The translations under genes were made by a program, and so were the position numbers. The notes under the pieces were generated by a model. The model was given only the letters and a program-made list of their open reading frames with translations, did no database searches and had not been told where the DNA came from. DNA of 64,000 nt from Nocardioides glacieisoli (GTDB lineage: Bacteria; Actinomycetota; Actinomycetes; Propionibacteriales; Nocardioidaceae), in assembly GCF_004137245.1 (NCBI RefSeq), contig NZ_SDWS01000008.1:62001-126000 (forward strand), written 5' to 3'. Shown here piece by piece: positions 24,768-32,839 of the stretch (position 1 is its first letter; each line of letters opens with the position of its first letter).

Positions 24768-25466
24768 ATGCGTGTCGTCGTACTGACCGGAGCCGGGGTC
24801 TCGGCCGAGAGCGGGCTGTCCACGTTCCGCGACGCCGACGGCCTGTGGGAGGGCCACGACCCGATGCAGGTCGCCACCCCGGAGGCGTACGCCGACGACC
24901 CGGGGCTGGTGCAGAGGTTCTACGACGAGCGGCGCGCGGCGCTGTCGAGGGTCGAGCCCAACGCGGCACACCTCGCCCTCGCGCGACTGGAGGCGGCGCT
25001 CGGCGACGACCTCCTGGTCGTCACGCAGAACGTCGACGACCTCCACGAGCGCGCCGGCTCGACCCGGGTCCACCACCTCCACGGTCGGCTCCGGTCGGCG
25101 TGGTGCACGTCCTGCGACGACCGGCACGAATGGGACGGACCCCTCGGCGACCGGCCGCCGTGCCCGGGCTGCGGCGCGCGCGCCCTGCGGCCGGACATCG
25201 TGTGGTTCGGCGAGATCCCCTACGGCATGGACCTCGTCGAGCGCGCCCTGTGGTCGTGCGACCACTTCGTCTCGATCGGCACGTCGGGAGTCGTCTACCC
25301 GGCGGCCGCGTTCGTGCACTGGGCGAGCGGGCGGACCCTCGAGCTCAACCTCGAGCCGAGCATGGGCGCCAGCGACTTCGCCGAGTCCCGTCAGGGTCCT
25401 GCGACCCACCTCGTGCCGGGCTGGGTCGACGAGGTCCTGGGGGACGGCGGACCGAACTCCTCCTGA
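24768..25466 (+). CDS. cobB: NAD-dependent protein deacylase (sirtuin, CobB type)
   Basis: 232 residues. Removes acyl groups from lysines using NAD. GAGVSAESGLSTFR (8-21), TQNVD (86-90) and catalytic HLHG (His105) are all present, with zinc Cys113/116/132/135. FYDER (Tyr52, Arg55) gives the YxxR signature of class III sirtuins, which prefer succinyl- or malonyl-lysine. TAGTAC at 24756-24761 lies 6 nt before the ATG, so the mRNA is probably leaderless. The 3' end overlaps the convergent kinase gene by 76 bp. Confidence 0.93.
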   Translation: MRVVVLTGAGVSAESGLSTFRDADGLWEGHDPMQVATPEAYADDPGLVQRFYDERRAALSRVEPNAAHLALARLEAALGDDLLVVTQNVDDLHERAGSTRVHHLHGRLRSAWCTSCDDRHEWDGPLGDRPPCPGCGARALRPDIVWFGEIPYGMDLVERALWSCDHFVSIGTSGVVYPAAAFVHWASGRTLELNLEPSMGASDFAESRQGPATHLVPGWVDEVLGDGGPNSS

Positions 25467-27247
25467 GGGGGCGCCGGGAAGCGCAGGCGCAGGGTCGTGC
25501 CGCGTCCGAGCCGCGACTCGACCTCGACCGAACCGCCGTGTCGCTGCATGATCTGGCGCACGATCCCGAGGCCGAGCCCGGTGCCCGGGCGCTGGAGGGC
25601 GTCCTCGTTGGTCGAGCGGAAGAGCGGTGCGAAGAGGTTCGCCTGGTCGGCCTCGGAGATGCCGATGCCCTCGTCGCGGCAGACGAAGGTCACCGACCCG
25701 TCGGCGCCCCGCTCGATCCCGAGCCAGACCTCGTCTCCCGCGTTGGAGTACTTCACCGCGTTGTCGACGAGGTTGCTGATGGCGCCGCCGACCTCCCGCA
25801 CGTCGGCCCGGACGACCGCGGACCCGGGCTCGCCCACGAGGTGGAGGGTGATGCCGGCCTTCTCCGCCACCGCCGCCATCGAGGCGAGCGTCTGGTCGAC
25901 GATCGGCATGAGGTCGACGCGGGTCATCGTCGGCGGGTGCCGCGGGTCGCTCACCCGCGACAGCATCGCCAGGCCCTCGAGCAGGTCGCTCAGCCGTTCG
26001 GTCCCGCGCAGGATCGCCTGCGCGCGGCGCTGGTCGCGCTCGTCCATGTGCTCGCCCGCGGCGAGGAACTCGGCGTTGGCGGCGATCACGGTCATCGGGT
26101 TGTTGATCTCGTGGGTGAGCTCGCGCAGGAACCGGTGCCGGGCCTCCTCGAGCTCACGCAGCTCCTCGAGCAGGCGCCGCTCGCGCTGCGTCGCATGCGC
26201 GTTGGCGATCGCGCGCCCGAGGTCGTGGCCCAGCTCGAGGGCGGCCACGCCCTCTCCGTCGGTCCAGCGCCGCGAGCCGGTGCGACGCGCCGCCATCAGC
26301 ATGCCGAGCACCTCGTCCTCGACCCCGACGGGGGCGACGACGACGGCCTCGAAGCCGGCCTCGTCGAGCGCGTGGGCGAACCAGTCGGCGTGCGCGGCCT
26401 CCAGCACCGGGTCGCCCCAGATGTGCTCCGGCTCGATGATGAGGACCCGCTGGTCGGCCCAGGCCCGGGCGGCCGCGGCGTCCAGCGCGTGACGTACGTC
26501 CGGCGCCATCTGCAGGCCCAGGCTGTCCGGCGTCTCGACACTCTCGTCGAGGAAGACGTGGATCTCCAGCTCGTCCACCGACAGCGCCCCGAGCAGGGTG
26601 CCGCGTGCCTCGCGCAGGAGGTGGTGGACGTCGTGGCGGGCCGGGTTGGAGCGCGCCAGCCGGCGGGTGGCGCGGATGACCCGCATGTGGTCGGCGAACT
26701 CCTCGCGCTCGACGGCCGTCACCACCGAGCGCAGGGTCATCGCGAGCTCGTCGGAGATCTCGAGCAGCCGGTCCTTGTCGGGACGCTTGAGGTCGGCCGG
26801 GACGTCGAGGTAGAGCAGTGCGCGCAGGTCGCCGCGCTCGTCGGCGATCTGGGCGACCAGCATGTCCATCGGGTGCCAGTCGTCGGGGTTGCCGGTGGTC
26901 GGGATGTCGGGCACGACCACGACGCCGTCGATGAGCTCGCGGGTGCTGTCGGAGAAGCTCTCGTCGGGGATCCAGACGAAGTGGCCGAAGGGCTCCCCGT
27001 CGGCGAACGCGGCCTGCATGTCGGCGAGGCGTGAGGCGGTGCCGAGGCGCTCCTCGGCGCTCGTCATGTCGCCGTAGATCGCGACGAACTCCAGCAGGCC
27101 CTTGGGACGGACGACCTCGATGGCGCAGACCCGGAACCCGGCACGGGTCGCCGCGTCGCGCGCCAGGGCGTGCATCAGCGCCCGAGCACGTGCGTCACCC
27201 CAACTCAGGTCGCGCGTCCGGCGCTCCCCTGGTCGCCCCTGGTCCAT
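25391..27247 (-). CDS. GAF-type sensor histidine kinase (copy 1)
   Basis: 618 residues, soluble. An N-terminal sensor region of about 360 residues has GAF-like parts (VVVAPVGVEDEVLGMLMAARR). HisKA has FLRELTHEINNPMTVI with the phospho-acceptor His. The HATPase has NLVDNAVKYS, DEGIGISEADQANLFAPLFRS and GTGLGLGIVRQIMQRHGG. No transmembrane helix and no adjacent response regulator. It is a paralogue of the next gene, sharing DDWHPMDML-type segments in the sensor. RBS AGGAGGA. Its last 76 bp overlap cobB tail to tail. Confidence 0.9.
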   Translation of the reverse strand: MDQGRPGERRTRDLSWGDARARALMHALARDAATRAGFRVCAIEVVRPKGLLEFVAIYGDMTSAEERLGTASRLADMQAAFADGEPFGHFVWIPDESFSDSTRELIDGVVVVPDIPTTGNPDDWHPMDMLVAQIADERGDLRALLYLDVPADLKRPDKDRLLEISDELAMTLRSVVTAVEREEFADHMRVIRATRRLARSNPARHDVHHLLREARGTLLGALSVDELEIHVFLDESVETPDSLGLQMAPDVRHALDAAAARAWADQRVLIIEPEHIWGDPVLEAAHADWFAHALDEAGFEAVVVAPVGVEDEVLGMLMAARRTGSRRWTDGEGVAALELGHDLGRAIANAHATQRERRLLEELRELEEARHRFLRELTHEINNPMTVIAANAEFLAAGEHMDERDQRRAQAILRGTERLSDLLEGLAMLSRVSDPRHPPTMTRVDLMPIVDQTLASMAAVAEKAGITLHLVGEPGSAVVRADVREVGGAISNLVDNAVKYSNAGDEVWLGIERGADGSVTFVCRDEGIGISEADQANLFAPLFRSTNEDALQRPGTGLGLGIVRQIMQRHGGSVEVESRLGRGTTLRLRFPAPPQEEFGPPSPRTSSTQPGTRWVAGP

Positions 27248-27406
27248 GGCGGTCTCGTCCTCCTGACGCGGATCGTAGGCGGGGGCCCGAGGCTCCGGAA
27301 GTTTTTCCCCAGGTCTTGCCGGTTGCTGTGGAGGAACTGTTGAGAAGAGGCATGTCTAGACCGCTCCAGGTGGTCAGAACGGGCCATCAGGTGATGGTCA
27401 TCGGGC

Positions 27407-29197
27407 CTAGCCCTCGGACACCTGCGCTGGTGCGTCATCGGGCGCGGGCGGCAGCCGCACCACGAACGTCGTACCGGCTCCGACCTCCGAGGTGACCTCG
27501 ACGGTGCCCTCGTGCGCCCGGACCACGCGCTCGAGGATGGACAGTCCCAGGCCGGTGCCGGGGCGGGCGCGCGCGGCCGGGTCGCCGGAGCGGAAGAAAG
27601 GGGTGAACACGTGCGGGAGGTCGGCCGCGCTGATGCCGATCCCGGTGTCGGCGCAGGTCAACCGGACGGAGTCGTCCTCGCTGTCCGCGGCCTCGAGGGT
27701 CACCGCGACCCGGCCTCCTTCATGGGTGTACTTCACGGCGTTGGAGAGCAGGTTGGCGACCATCCGCTGGATGGCGGACTCCTCCCCCACCACCACCACC
27801 CCGTCGGCGATGTTGGCGTCGAGAGCGACCCGGTCACGCGCCGCGACGGGCGCGAGGAACGCGCAGCCCTCCCGGACGACCGCGGACAGGTCGACCGGGA
27901 CCGGTGTCACCGCACGGTCGGGGTCGCTCACGGCGGCGAGCGCCATCAGCGCCTCGGTCATGTCCTCGATCCTGCGCGCCGCCCGGTCCATCGCCTCCAG
28001 CGACTCCCGCGCGGTCCCGGTGGCGGAGTCGTGGCCGAGCAGCTCGAGGTGGGTCCACAGCACGCTGACCGGGTTGCGCAGCTCGTGCGCGAGCGTGACG
28101 ACCATGTCGCGGCGGTGGTCGTTGATCTCGCGCAGCTCGGCGTTGAGAAGGCGCTCGCGATCCATGATGCGCGCATCGACCACGACGCCGGCGAGGTCGC
28201 TGGCGACCGCCGCCGCCGCGTTGATCTCGGAGTCGATCCACCGTGGGCCGCCGACCTCCCGTCCGAGTCCCATCGTGCCGAGGTACTCCTCACCCATGCC
28301 GATCGGCATCAGCAGCAACGAGCCGAGCCCGCGCTCCTCCATCGCGGTGGCCATCACCGCAGGCGTCGGGACCGCCGTCCCCGCGACACCCCAGAGACGG
28401 TCGGGCTCGATCACCACGTGTCCGCGCCGGAGCCACACCTCCCGCATGTGCTCCTCGAGCTCGGCCGTGTAGGGCTCGAGCGGGGGCGACGTGGCGCCCG
28501 CGAGCAGCACGTCGAAGAAGTCGATGGGCATCGCCTCGACCATGGCGTCGGCGAGCTCGCGCATGACGGCCTCGACCTCGAGGCCGGGGCGGACGCTGCG
28601 CACCGCCGTACGCGCCTGGGTCACCATCCGCACGTGCTCGCCGTAGAGCTCGCGCTCGACGATGCTGACGATCGCCTCGTACATCACCGCGATCTCACCG
28701 TTGACCGCCGCGATCGTCTCGGGGGTCGGCCGCAGCCCGGAGAGCGGCTCGTCGAGCCAGAGCACCGCCCGCACCGCACCGTCCTCGCTGGTGAGCACCC
28801 GGAGCAGGAGGTCCTCCGGGTGCCAGGCGTCGGGCCCGTCGCCACCCGGCACGTCGGGCGTGTGGCCGTACTGGTCCACCCAGGCCCGGGTCTCGTCGTC
28901 GATGCGCTCGGCAGGCAGGTGCACCCACCCGTCGACGTGCGCGCCGGCGGCGACGAGGCGGTCCATCATCAGGAGCGGCGTGGCCTCACCCATGAGGCGT
29001 TCGCTGCCGTCGGGGCTGCCGGCGATCGCGACGAACTCCAGGTTGCCGTCGGAGCGCAGCGCCTCGATGACCGCGACGCGGTGACCCGCGCGGCGCGCGA
29101 CGTCCTCGGCGATGGCATGCAGGACTGCGCGTTGGGCCTCGTTGCCCCACGCTTGTCCTCGTGGACGTTCGAACGTCCGGTTGTCTTCCCTCACCAT
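27407..29197 (-). CDS. GAF-type sensor histidine kinase (copy 2)
   Basis: 596 residues, same architecture as the downstream copy. The N-terminal sensor has the matching DAWHPEDLL segment and GAF-like LLLMPIGMGEEYLGTMGLG. HisKA has VTLAHELRNPVSVLWTHLELL. The HATPase has NLLSNAVKYTHEGG, DTGIGISAADLPHVFTPFFRS and GTGLGLSILERVV. It is soluble and orphan. A 159-bp gap separates the two genes, long enough for a separate promoter; I see nothing else in it. It is divergent from the acyl-CoA dehydrogenase. Confidence 0.9.
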   Translation of the reverse strand: MVREDNRTFERPRGQAWGNEAQRAVLHAIAEDVARRAGHRVAVIEALRSDGNLEFVAIAGSPDGSERLMGEATPLLMMDRLVAAGAHVDGWVHLPAERIDDETRAWVDQYGHTPDVPGGDGPDAWHPEDLLLRVLTSEDGAVRAVLWLDEPLSGLRPTPETIAAVNGEIAVMYEAIVSIVERELYGEHVRMVTQARTAVRSVRPGLEVEAVMRELADAMVEAMPIDFFDVLLAGATSPPLEPYTAELEEHMREVWLRRGHVVIEPDRLWGVAGTAVPTPAVMATAMEERGLGSLLLMPIGMGEEYLGTMGLGREVGGPRWIDSEINAAAAVASDLAGVVVDARIMDRERLLNAELREINDHRRDMVVTLAHELRNPVSVLWTHLELLGHDSATGTARESLEAMDRAARRIEDMTEALMALAAVSDPDRAVTPVPVDLSAVVREGCAFLAPVAARDRVALDANIADGVVVVGEESAIQRMVANLLSNAVKYTHEGGRVAVTLEAADSEDDSVRLTCADTGIGISAADLPHVFTPFFRSGDPAARARPGTGLGLSILERVVRAHEGTVEVTSEVGAGTTFVVRLPPAPDDAPAQVSEG

Positions 29198-29314
29198 GCT
29201 CCCGTTCCCGATAACGAGGCGGCCGACGGCACGTTACGTCGCGCGGCTCGATGATGGGGAGCGACCTTCGGTTGAAGTTTCCACCGCAGGTGACCCGCGG
29301 GTAACATAGCGCCC

Positions 29315-30460
29315 ATGAAGCGTGAGATCTACGACGAGGACCACGAGGCCTTCCGCGCCTCCGTGAAGCAGTTCCTGGACCGCGAGGTGGTGCCCCACCT
29401 CGACACGTACGCGACGAACCACGGCCTCGACCGCGACTTCTGGATCGCGGCCGGCAAGCAGGGCTTCCTCGGCCTCGAGATCCCGGAGGCGTTCGGCGGC
29501 TCGGAGGCCGGCGACTACCGCTTCAACGCGGTGCTCACCGAGGAGCTGGCCAAGGTCAACATGACCCTGCCCAGCTGCGTCGGCATCCACGCCGACATCA
29601 CCGTTCCCTACCTCGTCCACCTCACCGACGACGAGCAGAGGGCGCGCTGGCTGCCCCGCGCCGCGTCCGGCGAGCTGGTCACCGCGATCGGCATGACCGA
29701 GCCGGGTGGCGGCTCCGACCTCGCCAACCTGCGTACGACGGCGGTGCGCGACGGCGACGACTGGATCATCAACGGCTCCAAGACCTTCATCACCAACGGC
29801 GGCTCGGCGGACCTCGTGCTGGTCGCCGCGCGCACCAGCCCGGAGAAGAAGGCCAAGGGGATCTCGCTCTTCGCCGTCGACACGAGCCTCGACGGCTTCA
29901 GCGTCGGGCGGGTGCTCGACAAGGTCGGCCAGGACGAGTCCGACACCGCCGAGCTGTCCTTCGAGGACGTCCGCGTGAGCAACGCCGACCTCGTCGGCCC
30001 GCTCGACACCGGCTTCATCTCGATGATGCAGTTCCTGCCGCAGGAGCGCCTCGGCTCGGCGATCACCAACCTGGCCCACGCCAAGCAGATCCTGGAGGAG
30101 ACGGTCCAGTACGCCAAGGACCGCCAGGCGTTCGGCCAGCCGATCGGCTCCTTCCAGAACACGCAGTTCCTGCTGGCCGACCTCGTCACGCGGGTCGACG
30201 TCACGCAGGCCTTCGTCGACCAGTGCGTGGTCGCCCACACCAAGCAGGAGCTCACCCCGGTCGACGCCGCCAAGGCGAAGTGGTGGACCTCGCAGGTGCA
30301 GAACGACGTCCTCGACCACTGCGTCCAGGTGCACGGCGGCTACGGCTACATGAACGAGTACCGCGTCGCCCGCGCCTGGCGCGACGCGCGCGTGACCAAG
30401 ATCTGGGCCGGGTCCAACGAGATCATGAAGATGCTGATCGGGCGCGACCTCGGGCTGTGA
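29315..30460 (+). CDS. Acyl-CoA dehydrogenase
   Basis: 381 residues, FAD enzyme that oxidises acyl-CoA to 2-enoyl-CoA. Motifs are TAIGMTEPGGGSDLANL (FAD/substrate), WIINGSKTFITNGG, DRQAFGQPIGSFQNTQF and the C-terminal HGGYGYMNEY and WAGSNEIMK, with Glu369 at the usual catalytic position of short/medium/long-chain members. Chain-length preference is not predictable. The ATG lies 7 nt after TAACAT (29302-29307), so it is probably leaderless. No electron-transfer flavoprotein gene is near. Confidence 0.93.
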   Translation: MKREIYDEDHEAFRASVKQFLDREVVPHLDTYATNHGLDRDFWIAAGKQGFLGLEIPEAFGGSEAGDYRFNAVLTEELAKVNMTLPSCVGIHADITVPYLVHLTDDEQRARWLPRAASGELVTAIGMTEPGGGSDLANLRTTAVRDGDDWIINGSKTFITNGGSADLVLVAARTSPEKKAKGISLFAVDTSLDGFSVGRVLDKVGQDESDTAELSFEDVRVSNADLVGPLDTGFISMMQFLPQERLGSAITNLAHAKQILEETVQYAKDRQAFGQPIGSFQNTQFLLADLVTRVDVTQAFVDQCVVAHTKQELTPVDAAKAKWWTSQVQNDVLDHCVQVHGGYGYMNEYRVARAWRDARVTKIWAGSNEIMKMLIGRDLGL

Positions 30461-30563
30461 GACGAGCAGCGGTGACCGAGGCACGAGGTCGACGCGTGGG
30501 CTCGGCCAGGTCGAGTGGCCCCGCGGCTGAGGGACGAAGCCGCGCCGGGGCGTACCGAGACTG

Positions 30564-31120
30564 ATGCGGGCCTTCGTCGCGGTCGTCCCGCCCGTCGAGG
30601 TCGCCGAGCACCTCGACGAGTTCCTGTCGGTGCGTCGGGAAGCCGCGGAGTTCCGGTGGTCCGACCCCGGGCAGTGGCACGTGACGCTCGCCTCACCGCA
30701 GAGCTGCCCGAGCGATCGCTCGACCTCCTCGACGACCTGCTGTCGCAGGCGGTCGCGCGGCGCGAGCGGTTCGGGCTGCGGATCACCGGTGGTGGGGCGT
30801 TCCCGCACCCCGACGGCGCGCGCGTGCTCTACGCCGCCCTCGATGCGGACGACGACGCTCCACTGGACGGGCTGGCTGGTGTGTGCCGTTCGGCGGTGTC
30901 ACGGGCCGGTGGTCGAGTCGACGGCCAACGCTTCCGGCCGCACGTCACCCTCGCCCGCCTCGGTCGACCGGCCAACGTCACCTCGTGGGTGCGGCTCCTC
31001 GACGCGTACGACGGACCGTGGTGGGAAGTCGACGAGGTGACGCTGGTCGCCTCACACCTCGGCGAGGGTCCGCGGCGACGGCCCCGCCACGAGGTCCTGG
31101 GGAGCTACGAGCTCGGCTGA
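30564..31120 (+). pseudogene. thpR: RNA 2',3'-cyclic phosphodiesterase (ThpR/LigT), frameshifted
   Basis: A 2H phosphoesterase split between two frames. The first part (MRAFVAVVPPVEVAEHLDEFL...QWHVTLA, 30564-30692) holds the first HxT motif. The rest (from AELPERSLDLL to the stop at 31120) is one base out of phase and holds the second motif, RFRPHVTLARLGRP. Comparison with the usual HVTLAFLG spacing suggests about 4 bp lost near 30693. Both catalytic His-x-Thr motifs survive. It is either a recent inactivation or a sequencing error. The intact enzyme opens 2',3'-cyclic phosphates on RNA. Confidence 0.75.
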
Positions 31121-31172
31121 GCCCAGCCTCACCTTCGTTGAAAGCGGGCTCGCACCCGGCGAGGATCATCAC

Positions 31173-31907
31173 GTGAGCAGCATCGAGATCGGCACCGACG
31201 AGCAACCGCAGCACTTCCACGACGACCTCGGCGAGGTCGGCACCCGGCTCAACTGGCTGCGTGCGGCCGTCCTCGGCGCGAACGACGGCATCGTCTCGAC
31301 GGCCGGAGTGGTGATGGGTGTCGCCGGTGCGACCGACGACCGCGGCACCATCGTGATCGCCGGCATCGCGGCCCTGACCGCAGGGGCGCTCAGCATGGGG
31401 ACGGGCGAGTACGTCTCCGTCAGCACACAGCGCGACTCCGAGAAGTCGATCCTCGCCCTCGAGGCCGCCGAGCTGGAGCAGATGCCGAAGACCGAGGAGC
31501 GCGAGCTCGCCAAGATGTACGTCGACAAGGGCCTCGCCCCGGAGACCGCGCAGCAGGTCGCCCGCGAGCTCACCGAGCACGATGCCCTGCGCGCGCACGC
31601 CGACATCGAGTTCGGCATCGACCCGGACAACCTCACCAACCCGTGGCACGCGGCCTGGGCGTCGATGCTCGCCTTCACCATCGGTGCCCTGCTGCCGCTG
31701 CTGATCGTCGCCTTCGTGCCCGACGGCGTGCGGATCGCGGTGACGGTGCTCAGCGTCGTGGCCGCCCTGGCGCTCACCGGCTTCGTGAGCGCCCGGATCG
31801 GTCTCAGTCCGCGGCTGCCCGCCGTCGTGCGCAACATCGGGGGCGGCCTGCTCGCGATGGGCGTCACCTACGCGATCGGTTCGTTCGCCGGCATCCACCT
31901 CGGCTGA
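31173..31907 (+). CDS. VIT/CCC1-family iron or manganese transporter
   Basis: 244 residues. The N-terminal LRAAVLGANDGIVSTAGVVMGVAGA and ALTAGALSMGTGEYVSVSTQRDSE are the VIT1/CCC1 signatures, and three more hydrophobic helices lie in the C-terminal half (about 155-240). The charged loop between (EQMPKTEERELAKMYVDKG) is the cytosolic metal-binding part in the family. It likely moves Fe2+ or Mn2+ out of the cytosol. GTG 31173 start. A strong hairpin follows at 31941. Confidence 0.9.
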   Translation: MSSIEIGTDEQPQHFHDDLGEVGTRLNWLRAAVLGANDGIVSTAGVVMGVAGATDDRGTIVIAGIAALTAGALSMGTGEYVSVSTQRDSEKSILALEAAELEQMPKTEERELAKMYVDKGLAPETAQQVARELTEHDALRAHADIEFGIDPDNLTNPWHAAWASMLAFTIGALLPLLIVAFVPDGVRIAVTVLSVVAALALTGFVSARIGLSPRLPAVVRNIGGGLLAMGVTYAIGSFAGIHLG

Positions 31908-31940
31908 CCTGACGCTCCTGCACACGGCACACCCGTCGAC

Positions 31941-31979
31941 CTGACGCTTGTGCGCACGGCGCGCGTGCACAAGCGTCAG
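31941..31979. terminator. Bidirectional terminator-like hairpin
   Basis: 13-bp perfect arms CTGACGCTTGTGC (31941-31953) and GCACAAGCGTCAG (31967-31979) around a 13-nt GC-rich loop. It lies between the convergent transporter and APH-like genes; its right arm reaches the stop codon of the latter. A degenerate half copy (CTGACGCTCCTGCACACGGC) precedes it at about 31913. There is no U-tract. Confidence 0.7.
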
Positions 31980-32839
31980 CTCGGCGCGTGCCAGCTGGAG
32001 ACGAGGTCCAGGCACCAGTCGACGTGGCGGCCGGGATGGCCGGCGAGGCAGCTGGCGGTGACCAGGCCGTACGCCGCCCGGTGGAGGACGAGCGCACGCG
32101 GGTCGTAGCCGAACCGGGTCGTCGTGGCCTCGTCGAACGCAGCCGTTGCGGCCGCGGCCCCGGGACCGAACATGTCCTGCAGGCACGCCGCGACGGCGGC
32201 GTCGAAGGCCGGATCGCCGACCGTCGAGACGTAGCCGAAGTCGAGCAGCCCGGTCGGTCGTCCGCCCTCGAGGAGCACGTGCACCGGACCGAGGTCGCCG
32301 TGGACGAGGCGCGGCGCCACCGGCTCGAGCGAGCGGAGGTCCTCGGCCATCCGCTCGACCACGTCGGCCGCGACCCAGTCCGGGACCAGCCGCGCGCGAC
32401 GGCGTACGAGCGCAGCCATCGACTCGCCGAACGGCACCGCGGGATCGAAGGGCACCTCCCCGTCGGGCACCGGGAGGACGGCCATGTCAGGGTGCGGCTC
32501 GACCCGTGCCAGCCCGGCCAGCACCTCGACGACCGGTCCGGGACCCGGCCCACCCGGCCGGCCGCGCAGCCGCGGATGCACCGTGAGCACGAGCCCGGCC
32601 ACCTCGGCGACCTCCTCGATGCGAGGCACGGTGAGCGGCACGCCCGCCTCGCGCAGCCCGGCGTCGACGGCGTCGTAGAACGTGCGCAGCCGCTCGATCT
32701 CCTCGAGCGGGCGGCGGTCCCACAGCTTCACCACGCGCTGGTCGTCGAGCGCTGCGACGACGCCCTCCATGCCACGGCCGACCTCGTGGGTGACGCTGAA
32801 GCCCGCTGTCCGCATCACCGCGAGCGGGTCGGTGTTCAT
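31976..32839 (-). CDS. Aminoglycoside phosphotransferase-fold small-molecule kinase
   Basis: 287 residues of the APH/choline kinase fold. The catalytic loop is HGDLGPVHVLL: the Brenner Asp is kept, but the Asn of HxDxxxxN is replaced by His. The metal-binding LLDFGYVS follows. The N-terminal lobe has VGRGMEGVVAAL and VVKLWDR. The start overlaps the stop of the GH13 gene (ATGA), so it is the last gene of the maltose operon and may phosphorylate a sugar rather than a drug; that role is inferred from position. Confidence 0.8.
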   Translation of the reverse strand: MNTDPLAVMRTAGFSVTHEVGRGMEGVVAALDDQRVVKLWDRRPLEEIERLRTFYDAVDAGLREAGVPLTVPRIEEVAEVAGLVLTVHPRLRGRPGGPGPGPVVEVLAGLARVEPHPDMAVLPVPDGEVPFDPAVPFGESMAALVRRRARLVPDWVAADVVERMAEDLRSLEPVAPRLVHGDLGPVHVLLEGGRPTGLLDFGYVSTVGDPAFDAAVAACLQDMFGPGAAAATAAFDEATTTRFGYDPRALVLHRAAYGLVTASCLAGHPGRHVDWCLDLVSSWHAPS

